Source: VRUE01 sp963730315 (GTDB taxonomy: Bacteria > Actinomycetota > Thermoleophilia > Solirubrobacterales > 70-9). From it: a stretch of 64,000 nucleotides of DNA. The stretch's first letter is position 1, and each line of letters begins with the position of its first letter. The translations under genes were made by a program, and so were the position numbers. A model generated the notes under the pieces. The model had not been told where the DNA came from. It worked only from the letters and a program-made list of their open reading frames with translations, and did not search any database. Shown here one piece after another: positions 34,943 to 44,403 of the stretch. The DNA is taken from the NCBI GenBank assembly GCA_963730315.1, contig CAVSRD010000018.1, positions 1 to 64,000 on the forward strand, written 5' to 3'.

Positions 34943-36040
34943 CTACCCCGCCGGGACCGGCGCCCCCTGCTGCGCCCGCCGCGCGAAAACCGCGACGACC
35001 AGGGCGAGCGCCATCAGCGTTACCAAGGCCGGACCGAGGGCGCCGCTGCCGAAGACGTTGGTGAGGCCGTAGACGACGCCGCCGATCGCCGCCGCCGCCG
35101 GCAGGGTGAGCAGCCAGGCGACGACGATGTTGCCGGCCACCCCCCAGCGCACCGCGGACACCCGCTTGCCCGCGCCCGCACCCATCACCCCACCGTTGAT
35201 CACGTGCGTGGTGGACAGCGGGAACCCGAAGTGGGTCGAGGCGAGGATCACCGCTGCGCCGGCGCCCTGGGCCGAGAAGCCCTGCGCGGCGTCCATCTTG
35301 ATGATCCGGCTGCCGGTCGTGCGAATGATCCGCCAACCGCCGGTGTAGGTGCCGAGCCCGATCGCGGTCGCCGCGGAGACGATCACCCAGAACGGCGGAT
35401 TGGAATCGGCGCCGAGGGTTCCGTTCGCGATCAGGGCGAGCGTGATCACCCCCATGGTCTTCTGCGCGTCGTTGGTGCCGTGGGCGAGCGCCAGCAGCCC
35501 GCCGGAGACGATCTGGCCGTAGCGGAATCCCCGCGCGACGGGGCCGGGACGCTGCCTGCCCGCGATGCGGTACGCGAGGCCGATGCCGATGCCGGCGACG
35601 AGGAAGGCGACCAGCGGTGCGATCACGGCCGGGATCAGCACCTTGCCGACCAGCCCTTCGGCGAGGATCGCGTCGAGGCCGGCCGCGGCGACGGCCGAGC
35701 CGACGACGCCGCCGATCAGCGCATGCGACGAGCTGGAAGGCAGCCCAATCCACCAGGTGATCAGGTTCCAGGCGATCGCGCCGATCAAGCCGGCGAAGAC
35801 GACGGTGGGCGTGATCACCGCCGTGTCGATCACCTCGTTGGCGACGGTCGCGGCGACCGAGATCGAGATGAAGGCGCCGGCGAAGTTGAGCAGCGCGGCC
35901 ACTGTGATCGCCGCCCGCGGCCGCGCCGCGCCGGTCGAGATCGAGGTGGCGACGACGTTCGCCGTGTCGTGGAACCCGTTGGTGAAGTCGAATGCCAGCG
36001 CCGTCCCCACGACGATGACCATGATCACGTCGGAGCTCAT
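34943..36040 (-). CDS. pit: Pit-family inorganic phosphate transporter
   Basis: 365 residues and about ten membrane spans. PiT signatures occur twice: TNGFHDTANVVATSISTGA near the N-terminus and AHGTNDAQKTMGVITLAL in the middle. Low-affinity, ion-coupled phosphate uptake. ATG overlaps the DUF47 gene stop (ATGA), the common Pit-accessory pairing. Confidence 0.93.
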   Translation of the reverse strand: MSSDVIMVIVVGTALAFDFTNGFHDTANVVATSISTGAARPRAAITVAALLNFAGAFISISVAATVANEVIDTAVITPTVVFAGLIGAIAWNLITWWIGLPSSSSHALIGGVVGSAVAAAGLDAILAEGLVGKVLIPAVIAPLVAFLVAGIGIGLAYRIAGRQRPGPVARGFRYGQIVSGGLLALAHGTNDAQKTMGVITLALIANGTLGADSNPPFWVIVSAATAIGLGTYTGGWRIIRTTGSRIIKMDAAQGFSAQGAGAAVILASTHFGFPLSTTHVINGGVMGAGAGKRVSAVRWGVAGNIVVAWLLTLPAAAAIGGVVYGLTNVFGSGALGPALVTLMALALVVAVFARRAQQGAPVPAG

Positions 36041-36657
36041 GAATTCTTGATCACGATGCCCTCGATTATCTGGGCGGCGGTCTCGGTCGAGTCGATCGCG
36101 TTCTCGAGCACTGCGAACATGTCCTTCCAGCGGATCACCACCATCGGGTCGATCCCGTCGGAGAAGAGCGAGGCGACCGCATCGCGGGAGATCCGATCGC
36201 CCTCGTTCTCCAGCCGGTGGATCTCGATCCAGTAGCGGTCGAGGCCCTTCAGCTCACGAAGATGCTCGAGCCCCGCGCAGAGCTGCTCGCAGGCGCCCAC
36301 CAGGACTCCGGTCAGCGCCTGGGCCTGGGTCATCGGCGCTTCGATCTGGTAGAGGCCCAGCAGGTCGGCGGCTTCCTCGGCGTAGTCGACGATGTCGTCC
36401 ATCTGGGTCGCCAGGCCGTAGATGTCCTCGCGGTCGATCGGCGTGACGAAGGTCGAGTTGAGCCGCTTCACGATGTCGTGGGTGATCCGGTCGCCCTCCT
36501 GCTCGGCCTTGAGGATCTCCCGCGCCAGCCCCCCGTCGTCGGGCCAGCTGCCCATCATCCGGTCGAGCAGGCGGGCGGCGTGGACGGTGTTCTGCCCGGC
36601 CTCGATGAAGAGGTCGAAGAAGGCGCTGTCGCGTGGCAGGAGCGAGAGGCGAACCAC
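36037..36657 (-). CDS. DUF47/PhoU-like Pit accessory protein
   Basis: 206 residues, all helical. Signatures: ILKAEQEGDRITHDIVKRLN and FVTPIDREDIYGLATQMDDI, then RLENEGDRISRDA. The ExxxD metal-binding pairs are as in PhoU. Regulates Pit transport in other bacteria. GTG with TAGGAT 6 nt upstream. Confidence 0.9.
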   Translation of the reverse strand: MVRLSLLPRDSAFFDLFIEAGQNTVHAARLLDRMMGSWPDDGGLAREILKAEQEGDRITHDIVKRLNSTFVTPIDREDIYGLATQMDDIVDYAEEAADLLGLYQIEAPMTQAQALTGVLVGACEQLCAGLEHLRELKGLDRYWIEIHRLENEGDRISRDAVASLFSDGIDPMVVIRWKDMFAVLENAIDSTETAAQIIEGIVIKNS

Positions 36658-36684
36658 GCGACCATCCTATTGATCGAGGCCGCG

Positions 36685-38787
36685 TCAACCGGTCGCTGCG
36701 GCGAGCTGCTCCGCGCTGTGTGCGAGGTGGAGATCGCGCAGCTCCTCCTGCACGCTGCGCCGCTCGCCGGGAGACTCGGTGCGCCGGGTCCAGACCCCAT
36801 CCGCTCCCAGCACCCAGGCGTTGGCGTTGTCGGCGAAGCAGCGCTCGAGCACGTCGAGGAGCTCCGCCCGCAGCCCTTCGTCCTCGATCGGGGTGACCAG
36901 CTCGACTCGGCTGTCGAGGTTACGCGGCATCAGGTCGGCGGACCCGGTTAGCACCCGCGTCTCCTCGCCGCGGCGGAAGGCGTAGATCCGCGAGTGCTCG
37001 AGGAAGCGGCCGACCACCGAGACGACGCGGATGTTCTCCGAGACGCCGGGCACTCCGGGGCGCAGGCAGCAGATGCCGCGAACGTTGAGGTCCACCCGCA
37101 CGCCCGCCCGCGAGGCCTCGTACAGCGCCTGGATGCAGCGGGCGTCGACCAGGGCGTTCATCTTCAGCGCGACCCGTGCCTCCTCGCCGCCGCGGTGCGC
37201 CTCGATCGTCGCCTCGATCTCCTCGAGGATCCGGTCGCGCATCGTGGTCGGGGAGACCAGCACCTTGCGGTAGGCGGCCGGCCGGCCATAGCCGGTCAGG
37301 AAGTTGAACATCTCGGCGACGTCGGCGCCGATCTCGGCGTCGGCGGTGAACAGGCCGAGGTCGGTGTAGAGGCGGGCCGTGGTCGGGTTGTAGTTGCCGG
37401 TGCCGATGTGGACGTACTCGCGCACCCGATTGCCCTCGCGGCGGGCGACGAGAACCGCCTTGACGTGCGTCTTCAGGCCGGGGATGCCGTAGACGACGTG
37501 GACTCCCGCCTCCTCCAGCGACTTCGCCCAGTGGATGTTCGCCTCCTCGTCGAAGCGGGCTTTCAGCTCGACCATGCAGACCGCCTGCTTGCCGCGTTCG
37601 GAGGCGCGGATCAGCGCCGGCACCAGCGGCGAGTCGTCGCTTGTCCGGTACACCGTCTGCTTTATCGCCAGCACATCAGGATCGGCCACTGCCTGCTCGA
37701 CGAAGCGCTCGACCGAGCTGGAGAAGGAGTCATATGGGTGGTGGACGAGGATGTCGCCCTGGCGGATCGCCGCGAACATGTCGACCGGCTCCTCGTCCTC
37801 GCCCTGCAGGCGCGGCTGGGTGACCGGCGTCCAGGACTCGTAGCGCAGCTCGGGCTGGCCGGGCACGTCGACGATGTCGGTCAGGTCGGCGAGGTCGATC
37901 AAACCGTCGACGTCGTAGACCTCGCGGTCTTCGAGCCGCAGCGCGTCGATCAGCTGGGCGCGCAGCTTCGGGTTCATCCCGGCCGCCACCTCGAGCCGCA
38001 CCACCTCGCCGAAGCGGCGGCGGCGCAGCTCGTCCTGGACCGCCTGCAGCAGGTCGTCGGCCTCGTCGGAGACGGTGAAGTCGGCGTCGCGGGTGACCCG
38101 GAAGTAGCCGTGGTCGATCACCTCGGTGCCGGGGAAGAGGACGTCCAGGTTGGCGGCGATCGCCTCCTCGAGCGGTACGAAGGCCTCGCCGCGCTCGCCG
38201 ATCCGCAGGAAGCGGCCGAGCAGCTCCTTCGGCACCTTGACGCGGGCGATGATCTCGGTGCCGCTGTCGGGGTCGCGCAGCAGCACGCCGAGACTGAGCG
38301 AGAGGTTCGAGATGTAGGGGAAGGGCCGGCCCAACCCGACCACCAGCGGGGTCAGCGCGGGGAAGACCTGCTCGTGGAAGCGGGCGTCGATCTCGCGCCG
38401 CTCGGAATCGCCGGCGGTCGCCAGCGAGACGATCCGCATGCCCTGCTCCTCCAGCTGGGGCCTCAGCGTCCCGTCGAAGCAGCCGTGCAGGCGTGTGTCC
38501 AGCTCCAGAACCCGCGCCTGGATCGCGTCGATCTGCTCTTCCGGCGAAAGGTTGTCGGGGCCACGGGCGTCGATCCCTGCGTCGAGCTGGTCGAACAGCC
38601 CCGCCACCCTGACCATGAAGAACTCGTCCAGGTTGGAGGCGTAGATCGCGCAGAACCTGACCCGCTCCAGCAGCGGCACCGAGGGGTCCTCGGCCAGTTC
38701 AAGGACCCGCTGGTTGAAGTCGAGCCAGGACAGCTCGCGGTTGTAGTAGAGAGCCGGGTCGTCGATCGGCTCATCGTACTGGCGCAC
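36685..38787 (-). CDS. ppk: Polyphosphate kinase
   Basis: 700 residues, full length for PPK1. N-terminal YYNRELSWLDFNQRVLELA, FCAIYASNLDEFFMVRVAG, ATP-side HHPYDSF, phospho-His region YVHIGTGNYNPTTARLYTD, and the end domain TGSADLMPRNLDSRVE. Reversibly makes polyphosphate from ATP. GTG start. Lies between the split CHAD genes and DUF47-pit. Confidence 0.96.
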   Translation of the reverse strand: MRQYDEPIDDPALYYNRELSWLDFNQRVLELAEDPSVPLLERVRFCAIYASNLDEFFMVRVAGLFDQLDAGIDARGPDNLSPEEQIDAIQARVLELDTRLHGCFDGTLRPQLEEQGMRIVSLATAGDSERREIDARFHEQVFPALTPLVVGLGRPFPYISNLSLSLGVLLRDPDSGTEIIARVKVPKELLGRFLRIGERGEAFVPLEEAIAANLDVLFPGTEVIDHGYFRVTRDADFTVSDEADDLLQAVQDELRRRRFGEVVRLEVAAGMNPKLRAQLIDALRLEDREVYDVDGLIDLADLTDIVDVPGQPELRYESWTPVTQPRLQGEDEEPVDMFAAIRQGDILVHHPYDSFSSSVERFVEQAVADPDVLAIKQTVYRTSDDSPLVPALIRASERGKQAVCMVELKARFDEEANIHWAKSLEEAGVHVVYGIPGLKTHVKAVLVARREGNRVREYVHIGTGNYNPTTARLYTDLGLFTADAEIGADVAEMFNFLTGYGRPAAYRKVLVSPTTMRDRILEEIEATIEAHRGGEEARVALKMNALVDARCIQALYEASRAGVRVDLNVRGICCLRPGVPGVSENIRVVSVVGRFLEHSRIYAFRRGEETRVLTGSADLMPRNLDSRVELVTPIEDEGLRAELLDVLERCFADNANAWVLGADGVWTRRTESPGERRSVQEELRDLHLAHSAEQLAAATG

Positions 38788-38793
38788 CGGCGG

Positions 38794-38827
38794 TTCCCCG
38801 CCGGCCTCACCCGGCCCCGCCGGGGAA
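38794..38827. promoter_or_regulatory. Stem-loop between CHAD and ppk genes
   Basis: TTCCCC (38794-38799) pairs with GGGGAA (38822-38827), with GCCGG/CCGGC inside. It lies in the 58-nt gap just before the ppk start on the minus strand, so it may end the upstream transcript or modulate ppk translation. Confidence 0.45.
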
Positions 38828-38845
38828 TATCCATTGATCCCGCGC

Positions 38846-39265
38846 CTACAGGATCCGTTCCAGCACCGCCCAGGTTCCCTGCTTCTCCTCCTCCTCCCAG
38901 AGCTCGTGGAAGCGGCGGAAGAGCAGCTCGCGGCGGCTGCGCAGGAGGGCCTGCAGCGACTCGATTCCGGCGGCGCGGGGCAGCATCACGTCGCAGTCGT
39001 GGAGTTCGCCGAGCACGCCCTGGAGCTGCCTGGCCGCGTCGCGGGCGGCCGTCGCCTCGCGACCGAGGCAGACGCCGGTGATCTCCAGCACGTAGCGCAA
39101 CCGCTTGGCGGCGATCCGCGCGTCGTGCTGGGCCGTCGAGGCGGCGGGGTCGAGCGCCGGGCCGGCGAGCGAGCGCAGCTCCGCCAGCCTGGTGGCGACG
39201 ATCCGCGCCGCGTTGGGGCGCAGTGGCGCAGCCGGATCGAGCCCCTCGACCGGCCGGGGCTTCAT
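38846..39265 (-). CDS. CHAD domain, C-terminal half
   Basis: 139 residues. Contains the second CHAD repeat: QHDARIAAKRLRYVLEITG and LQGVLGELHDCDVML. A normal CHAD domain (about 280 residues) holds two such repeats in one chain; here the first repeat is encoded by the preceding overlapping gene (ATGA). The basic helices bind polyphosphate in studied CHAD proteins, which fits the ppk/ppx neighbours. RBS not obvious. Confidence 0.75.
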   Translation of the reverse strand: MKPRPVEGLDPAAPLRPNAARIVATRLAELRSLAGPALDPAASTAQHDARIAAKRLRYVLEITGVCLGREATAARDAARQLQGVLGELHDCDVMLPRAAGIESLQALLRSRRELLFRRFHELWEEEEKQGTWAVLERIL

Positions 39266-39735
39266 GCTCGCGCCGCCTTCGCCAGATCGAGCAAGCGGCG
39301 CCGCAGCTTGCGCAGCCGCTTCGGCGTGAGGTAGGGAGCGAGCGCCTCGTTCGCCTCGCGCTGCTCCTCGCGCAGGGTCGCGATGAGCCCCCCCAGGGCC
39401 GCCCGGTCGCGCGCCGGCGTCTCCGCGACCAGGCCCTCGAGGAAGGCGATCGCCACGTCGCGATCGCGGCGCTCGCCGAGCGCGTCGGCCAGCGCCTTCA
39501 CCCGCTTCAGCGCCCTGCGATGGCGCTTGCGCGGAAAGCACGACGCGAACACCTCCATCGCCGCCCGCAGCCGGCGGGTCGCCACCCGCATGTCGTGCAG
39601 GCGCTCGATGTCGCCCAGGTCGAGCACGCCGTCGGCGTGCTCGAAGACCTCCCCGGCGCGGACCTCGACGGTCCGACCCGCGGCACGCTCGAACGACTCG
39701 TCGCAGTCGAAGCCCACCTCACGCGCGCGCGCCAC
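39262..39735 (-). CDS. CHAD domain, N-terminal half
   Basis: 157 residues with the first CHAD repeat: LHDMRVATRRLRAAMEVFAS and ALGERRDRDVAIAFLEG, followed by a strongly basic helix KRLRKLRRRLLDLAK. GTG start, 45 nt after ppx. Expected to assemble with the second half. The residues before the repeat are too short for a CYTH domain. Confidence 0.75.
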   Translation of the reverse strand: MARAREVGFDCDESFERAAGRTVEVRAGEVFEHADGVLDLGDIERLHDMRVATRRLRAAMEVFASCFPRKRHRRALKRVKALADALGERRDRDVAIAFLEGLVAETPARDRAALGGLIATLREEQREANEALAPYLTPKRLRKLRRRLLDLAKAARA

Positions 39736-39780
39736 AGTGCGCTCAGGCTAGTCGAGCGGCACCGTCCTGACCAGGCGGCG

Positions 39781-40689
39781 CTACGCAGCGAGGCGGGCGG
39801 GTGAGGAGCCGCTGGCGCTGCCCCTGAGCAGGTCGAGGACGACGCCCTCGCGCAGCCCCCCCTTGCCGATCTGCAGCGGCTGCCCGAGCAGCTCGGAGAC
39901 CTTCTCCAGCAGCAGTACCCCGGTGGCGAGGATGCGGACCCGTTCGGGGTCAAGCTCGAAGCGCCGGGCGACCTCGGCGGCGGGGTCGCCGGAGAGGACG
40001 CGGATCCCGCGCTCCAGCGTCTCGTACTCGAGCACCGCCCCGACCAGCCGGCGCAGCGAGGTGGCGCTGCCGCCGACCGCGACTGCCTGCGAGGGGTGCT
40101 CGATCTCGACCCCGGCGAAGATGTCGTCGATCCGCTCGCGGACCTTGCGGATCTCGGCCGCGGAGGGAGGGTCGGAGGCGATCAGCTCGTCGGCCAGCAC
40201 CCCGGACCCGACCCGCCAGGAGCGGACCTGCTCGACGCCGCCCGGCACCGTGCCGAGGATCGCCTCGGTCGAGCCGCCGCCGACGTCGACCACCGCGACC
40301 CTGCCCTCGACCGGGTGGCCGAGCGTCTTGGTCGCGCCGATGAACGAGAGGCGCCCCTCCTCCTCCTCGCTGAGGGTCTCGACCGGGACACCGGAGGCCG
40401 CGGCGATCGCCGCGGCGACCCGCTCGCCGTTGGCGGCTTCGCGCACCGCCGCGGTCGCCACCGAGCGGATCGTCTCCGCCCCCAGCTCCCGCGCCAGCCG
40501 CACCTGAGTGGCTACCACCTCGGCCACCTCTCCCGCCTTCTCCGCCGGGATCGCCCCCTCCGCGTCGAGGCCCTTGCCGATCCGCGTATAGGCCCGCTGC
40601 TCCATCACCTTCTTCAGTTGGCCCTCGACCGGCTCGGCGACGAGCAGGCGCGTCGTGTTCGACCCAATGTCTATGGCGGCGCAGAGCAT
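39781..40689 (-). CDS. ppx: Exopolyphosphatase / Ppx-GppA family phosphatase
   Basis: 302 residues. AAIDIGSNTTRLLVAE (phosphate 1 of the ASKHA fold), SVATAAVREAANG, VVDVGGGSTEAILG and AVGGSATSLRRL. Hydrolyses polyphosphate or pppGpp; the short form lacks the HD domain of enterobacterial PPX. ATG at 40689 preferred because GGAGAG lies 9 nt upstream; a TTG 18 nt earlier is the alternative. Confidence 0.92.
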   Translation of the reverse strand: MLCAAIDIGSNTTRLLVAEPVEGQLKKVMEQRAYTRIGKGLDAEGAIPAEKAGEVAEVVATQVRLARELGAETIRSVATAAVREAANGERVAAAIAAASGVPVETLSEEEEGRLSFIGATKTLGHPVEGRVAVVDVGGGSTEAILGTVPGGVEQVRSWRVGSGVLADELIASDPPSAAEIRKVRERIDDIFAGVEIEHPSQAVAVGGSATSLRRLVGAVLEYETLERGIRVLSGDPAAEVARRFELDPERVRILATGVLLLEKVSELLGQPLQIGKGGLREGVVLDLLRGSASGSSPARLAA

Positions 40690-40770
40690 CGCGGGACTCT
40701 CTCCCAATGATCCCAGACCGCTCGGATCTCAACGCGCCTGGGGCCGAGCGTGTCTCCCCTCCTTCGGCCC

Positions 40771-41457
40771 TCACCCCTCAGGATGCGAGGCGTCCTCGAA
40801 CTCGCGGAAGAGGCCGGTGACGACGAAGGCGACCTGCTCGCCGACGTCGACCGCGTTGTCCCCGATCCGCTCGATCGCCCGCGCCGCGAGCAGCATCGTC
40901 ATCGCCCATTCGCGGCGGTCGGCGTCATCGCCGATCTCCAGCGCCAGGCCGAAGCACTCGCGGTTGAGGGTGTCGACCGCGTCGTCCTGGCGGACCAGAT
41001 CGCGCGCCATCTCCACGTTGCGCTCCTCGAAGGCGCGCTTCGCCTGGCTGATCAGGGTGCGGGCCTGGCCGCCCATCGTGAGGATCAGCCGCAGCATCTC
41101 CTCATCGGCCGGCGGCTCGTTTCCCGTCAGCGGGATCAGCTTGCAGACGTTCACGCACTGGTCCCCCATCCGCTCGACGTTCTTCAGAACGTGCAGCAGG
41201 GCCGAGATGAGGCGCAGGTCGGTGGCCACCGGCGACTGCGTGGCGAGCAGCGTGATCAGACTCTGGTGGACCTCCAAATAGCGGCCGTCGATGCGGTCGT
41301 CGTCGGCGATCACCAGCTGGGCCAGCTCGACGTCCTGATGCTCGACCGCCTCCAGGGTGCGCCCCAGGGAGGCGCTGACCAGGTCGAGGCCGCCGAGCCC
41401 GCTCGCCTCGAGTCGCTCGAGTTCCCCCTGGTACTCGACCCGTACGGCCTCCGGCAT
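40771..41457 (-). CDS. phoU: Phosphate-specific transport regulator PhoU
   Basis: 228 residues of two three-helix repeats with metal sites HVLKNVERMGDQCVN and ARAIERIGDNAVDVGE. Dampens the Pho response and PstSCAB activity in phosphate excess. Start shares one base with the pstB stop (TGATG). Confidence 0.95.
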   Translation of the reverse strand: MPEAVRVEYQGELERLEASGLGGLDLVSASLGRTLEAVEHQDVELAQLVIADDDRIDGRYLEVHQSLITLLATQSPVATDLRLISALLHVLKNVERMGDQCVNVCKLIPLTGNEPPADEEMLRLILTMGGQARTLISQAKRAFEERNVEMARDLVRQDDAVDTLNRECFGLALEIGDDADRREWAMTMLLAARAIERIGDNAVDVGEQVAFVVTGLFREFEDASHPEG

Positions 41458-42350
41458 CAGCCGAATCGCCCGCTTACGTAGTCCTCGGTCGCCTTCTCGC
41501 TGGGACTGGTGAAGATCGTCTCGGTGGGTCCGATCTCGATCAGCCGGCCTGGCTTGCCGGTTTCTTCGAGGTTGAAGAAGGCGGTGACGTCGCTGGCCCG
41601 CGCCGCCTGCTGCATGTTGTGGGTGACGATGACGATCGTGAAGCGGTTCTTCAGCTCGCGGACCAGGTCCTCGATCGCCAGCGTGGCGACCGGATCGAGC
41701 GCCGAACAGGGCTCGTCCATCAGCAGCACCTCGGGTTCGACGGCGATCGCCCGGGCAATGCAGAGGCGCTGCTGCTGGCCGCCGGAGAGCCCCGAGCCGG
41801 GGCGGTCGAGGCGGTCCTTTACCTCGTTCCAGAGGTGCGCGCCACGCAGCGAGCGCTCGACGATCTCGTCCTTCTCGGACTTCTTCACCCGGCTGCCGTT
41901 GAGAGTGAGGCCGGCGGCGACGTTCTCGTAGACCGACATCGTCGGGAACGGGTTGGGCGACTGGAAGACCATCCCGACCAGGCGTCGAACCTGGACCGGA
42001 TCGATCCCCGGGGCATAGATGTCCTGCCCGTCGAGGGAGATATCCCCCTCGACCCGGGCGCCGGGCGTCAGCTCGTGCATGCGGTTGAGCGAGCGCAGGA
42101 AGGTCGTCTTGCCGCAGCCCGAGGAGCCGATCAGCGCCGTCACCTTGTTCGGCTCGATCGTCACCGAGGCCTTCTCGACCGCGTGGAACTCGCCGTAGTA
42201 CAGGTCGACGTTACGCGCCTCGATCCTCTTCGCGCGGCTGCGGCCGCCGGTCTCGCCCGCTGCGTCGGGGGAGGCCGGTGGCGCCGGCTTCCGCACGTCC
42301 GCAGGGGGCATCTCGGGCTCGGCTCTGGTCGTGCCTGCAACTCCCTGCAT
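41457..42350 (-). CDS. pstB: Phosphate ABC transporter ATPase
   Basis: 297 residues. Walker A GSSGCGKTTFLRSLNRM, VFQSPNPFPTMSVYENVAAG, signature LSGGQQQRLCIARA, Walker B LLMDEPCSALDPVATL, and H-loop VTHNMQQAAR. A roughly 40-residue N-terminal extension (Pro/Arg-rich) is longer than usual. ATG chosen from AAGGAG 10 nt upstream. Confidence 0.96.
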   Translation of the reverse strand: MQGVAGTTRAEPEMPPADVRKPAPPASPDAAGETGGRSRAKRIEARNVDLYYGEFHAVEKASVTIEPNKVTALIGSSGCGKTTFLRSLNRMHELTPGARVEGDISLDGQDIYAPGIDPVQVRRLVGMVFQSPNPFPTMSVYENVAAGLTLNGSRVKKSEKDEIVERSLRGAHLWNEVKDRLDRPGSGLSGGQQQRLCIARAIAVEPEVLLMDEPCSALDPVATLAIEDLVRELKNRFTIVIVTHNMQQAARASDVTAFFNLEETGKPGRLIEIGPTETIFTSPSEKATEDYVSGRFG

Positions 42351-42390
42351 CGCTCGTCGTCTCCTTATCTCCACTGGCAGCGGGCGCTCA

Positions 42391-43452
42391 CTATCGGATC
42401 TCGGTTCTGTAGCGGCGGTAGATGAGGCGGGCGACGAGATTGAGGATCATCACGATAGCGATCAGGGTCAACGCCGCCGCCCAGGCCCGATCGTACGACG
42501 CTTCTTTCATCACTCCGGGAGTTCGGTACTCGCTGTACGCATAGACCGCAAGGTTCTGCATGCGGCCTTCGAAGGGATTGCTGTTGATCGAGTCGACCAC
42601 CCCCGTGGTGACCAGCAGCGGCGCCGTCTCGCCGACGATCCGGGCAACAGCGATCATCACCCCGGTGACCAGGCCGGCCAGCGCGGTCGGCAGGACGACC
42701 TTGACGATCGTCTTCCACTTCGGCGTCCCCAACGCATAGGCCGCTTCGCGCAGATCGTTCGGGACGATCTTCAGCACCTCCTCGGAGGAGCGGATCACGA
42801 TCGGGATCATCAGCACCGAGAGCGCCACCGATCCCATCACTCCGAGCCGGATACCCGGTCCGAGGAAGATCGCGAAGAGGGCGAAGGCGAACAGCCCGGC
42901 GACGATCGACGGGATCCCGGTCATCACGTCGACGAAGAAGGTGAGCGCCTTGCGCAGCCGGCCGCCGCCGTACTCGGTCAGGTATATCGCCGCCATGATC
43001 CCGATCGGCACCGAGATGATCGCGGCGACCGCGGTGATCACCACCGTGCCGACGATCGCGTGGGCGGCGCCGCCACCGCCGACCACGCCACGCGCCGACT
43101 CGGTGAGGAATTCGAGGTTGAGGCCCGGCAGGCCCCGCTTCACGACCTCGAACAGCAACGAAAGAAGCGGCACCAGGGCAAGGGCGAAGGCGGCGGCGAT
43201 CGCGAAGGTTGCGAGGCGATCGAAAGCGCGCCGCCCTCCCTCGACCGAGCGCGACCAGACGTAGATCGCCAGGCAGGAGACAAGCGTGGCCCCTGCCAGG
43301 AGAAGCGCCACGCTGAACGTCCCCGTGGCTAGCAGCAACGCCGCTGCGAAGAGCACCGAGCCGGCAACCACACCGTAGGGCGCCCAACCGGGCAGCGCGC
43401 CGCCGCCCAGCGTGGCGGCGAGCGGCGACGTCTTGTTTCCTGGCGCCTGCAT
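42391..43452 (-). CDS. pstA: Phosphate ABC transporter permease PstA
   Basis: 353 residues and about six to eight spans. The permease loop EVLKIVPNDLREAAYALGTP (EAA motif) and IMAAIYLTEYGGGRLRKAL are typical. A longer N-terminus adds two extra hydrophobic helices. ATG follows the pstC stop directly (TAGATG). Confidence 0.94.
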   Translation of the reverse strand: MQAPGNKTSPLAATLGGGALPGWAPYGVVAGSVLFAAALLLATGTFSVALLLAGATLVSCLAIYVWSRSVEGGRRAFDRLATFAIAAAFALALVPLLSLLFEVVKRGLPGLNLEFLTESARGVVGGGGAAHAIVGTVVITAVAAIISVPIGIMAAIYLTEYGGGRLRKALTFFVDVMTGIPSIVAGLFAFALFAIFLGPGIRLGVMGSVALSVLMIPIVIRSSEEVLKIVPNDLREAAYALGTPKWKTIVKVVLPTALAGLVTGVMIAVARIVGETAPLLVTTGVVDSINSNPFEGRMQNLAVYAYSEYRTPGVMKEASYDRAWAAALTLIAIVMILNLVARLIYRRYRTEIR

Positions 43453-44394
43453 CTACTGGAGGTTCTGGCGGGCGACGATCGCTCGCGCCACGAGGTTGGT
43501 GACGAGGGTGATGGCGAAGAGGACGAGGCCGGAGGCGATCAGCGTGTTGACCGCCAGCCCCGAGGACTCGGGGAAGTCGAGAGCAATGTTGGCGGCGATC
43601 GTCGAGGGGTTCGCCTGGCTGATCAGGTTGAAGGTGACGATGCCCGAGACCGAGAGGATGATCGTCACCGCCATCGTCTCGCCGAGCGCCCGGCCGAGGC
43701 CCAGCATCGCCCCGCTGACCACCGACGACTTCCCGAAGGGCAGCACGGTCATCCGGATCATCTCCCAGCGGGTTGCACCGAGCGCCAGCGCCCCTTCCTG
43801 CAGCTGCCGGGGAGTCTGTGAGAAGACCTCGCGGGCGACCGCGGAGACGATCGGCAGGATCATCACCGCCAGCACCAGGCCGGCGACCAGCATGGTGCGG
43901 CCCGTCGAGGAGGCCGGGCCTGCGAAAAAGGGGATGAAGCCGAGCTTGGCTTCCAGCCATTCCAACACCGGGACCGCGGCGGGACCGAGCACGAAGATCC
44001 CCCAGAGGCCGTAGATGATGCTGGGGATCGCCGCCAGCAGGTCGACCAGGTAGCCGAGCACGAGGACGATCCGGCGCGGTGCGATGTGGCTGATGAAGAG
44101 CGCCACCGCTACGGCGAGCGGGACGGCGATCAGGACCGCGATCGTTGCCGCCAGGACCGTGCCGAAGGCGAGCGGCGCGATGTAGTCGACGAGGCTCTTG
44201 CCGTCGGGCAGTTCGGAGGAGGCGGCGCCGACGGCGGGCAGCGACTCGATCAGCAGGAACGCCGCCACGCCGGCGAGCAGCGCGAGGATCGCGATCGCCG
44301 CCAGCGTGGCGGTCTTCGAGAAGGCCCGATCGCCCCAGCGCCGCGGGGACCCCGCCGCCAGCGGCGGGGTCCCTATTGCGTTCCGCAACTCCAA
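43453..44394 (-). CDS. pstC: Phosphate ABC transporter permease PstC
   Basis: 313 residues, six spans. LVDLLAAIPSIIYGLWGIFV and the EAA loop RQLQEGALALGATRWEMIR identify PstC. The TTG at 44394, 9 nt after pstS, is the apparent start; no better start follows the hairpin encoded by codons 8-17, so that hairpin lies inside the coding region. Confidence 0.92.
   Translation of the reverse strand: MELRNAIGTPPLAAGSPRRWGDRAFSKTATLAAIAILALLAGVAAFLLIESLPAVGAASSELPDGKSLVDYIAPLAFGTVLAATIAVLIAVPLAVAVALFISHIAPRRIVLVLGYLVDLLAAIPSIIYGLWGIFVLGPAAVPVLEWLEAKLGFIPFFAGPASSTGRTMLVAGLVLAVMILPIVSAVAREVFSQTPRQLQEGALALGATRWEMIRMTVLPFGKSSVVSGAMLGLGRALGETMAVTIILSVSGIVTFNLISQANPSTIAANIALDFPESSGLAVNTLIASGLVLFAITLVTNLVARAIVARQNLQ
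44346..44373 (-). promoter_or_regulatory. 13-bp stem-loop at the pstS/pstC junction
   Basis: GGGACCCCGCCGC pairs perfectly with GCGGCGGGGTCCC across a 2-base centre. It is encoded in the first codons of pstC, right after pstS. Likely to protect the pstS message and lower pstC expression. No T-tract follows. Confidence 0.6.
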
Positions 44395-44403
44395 GGCGCC
44401 TGC

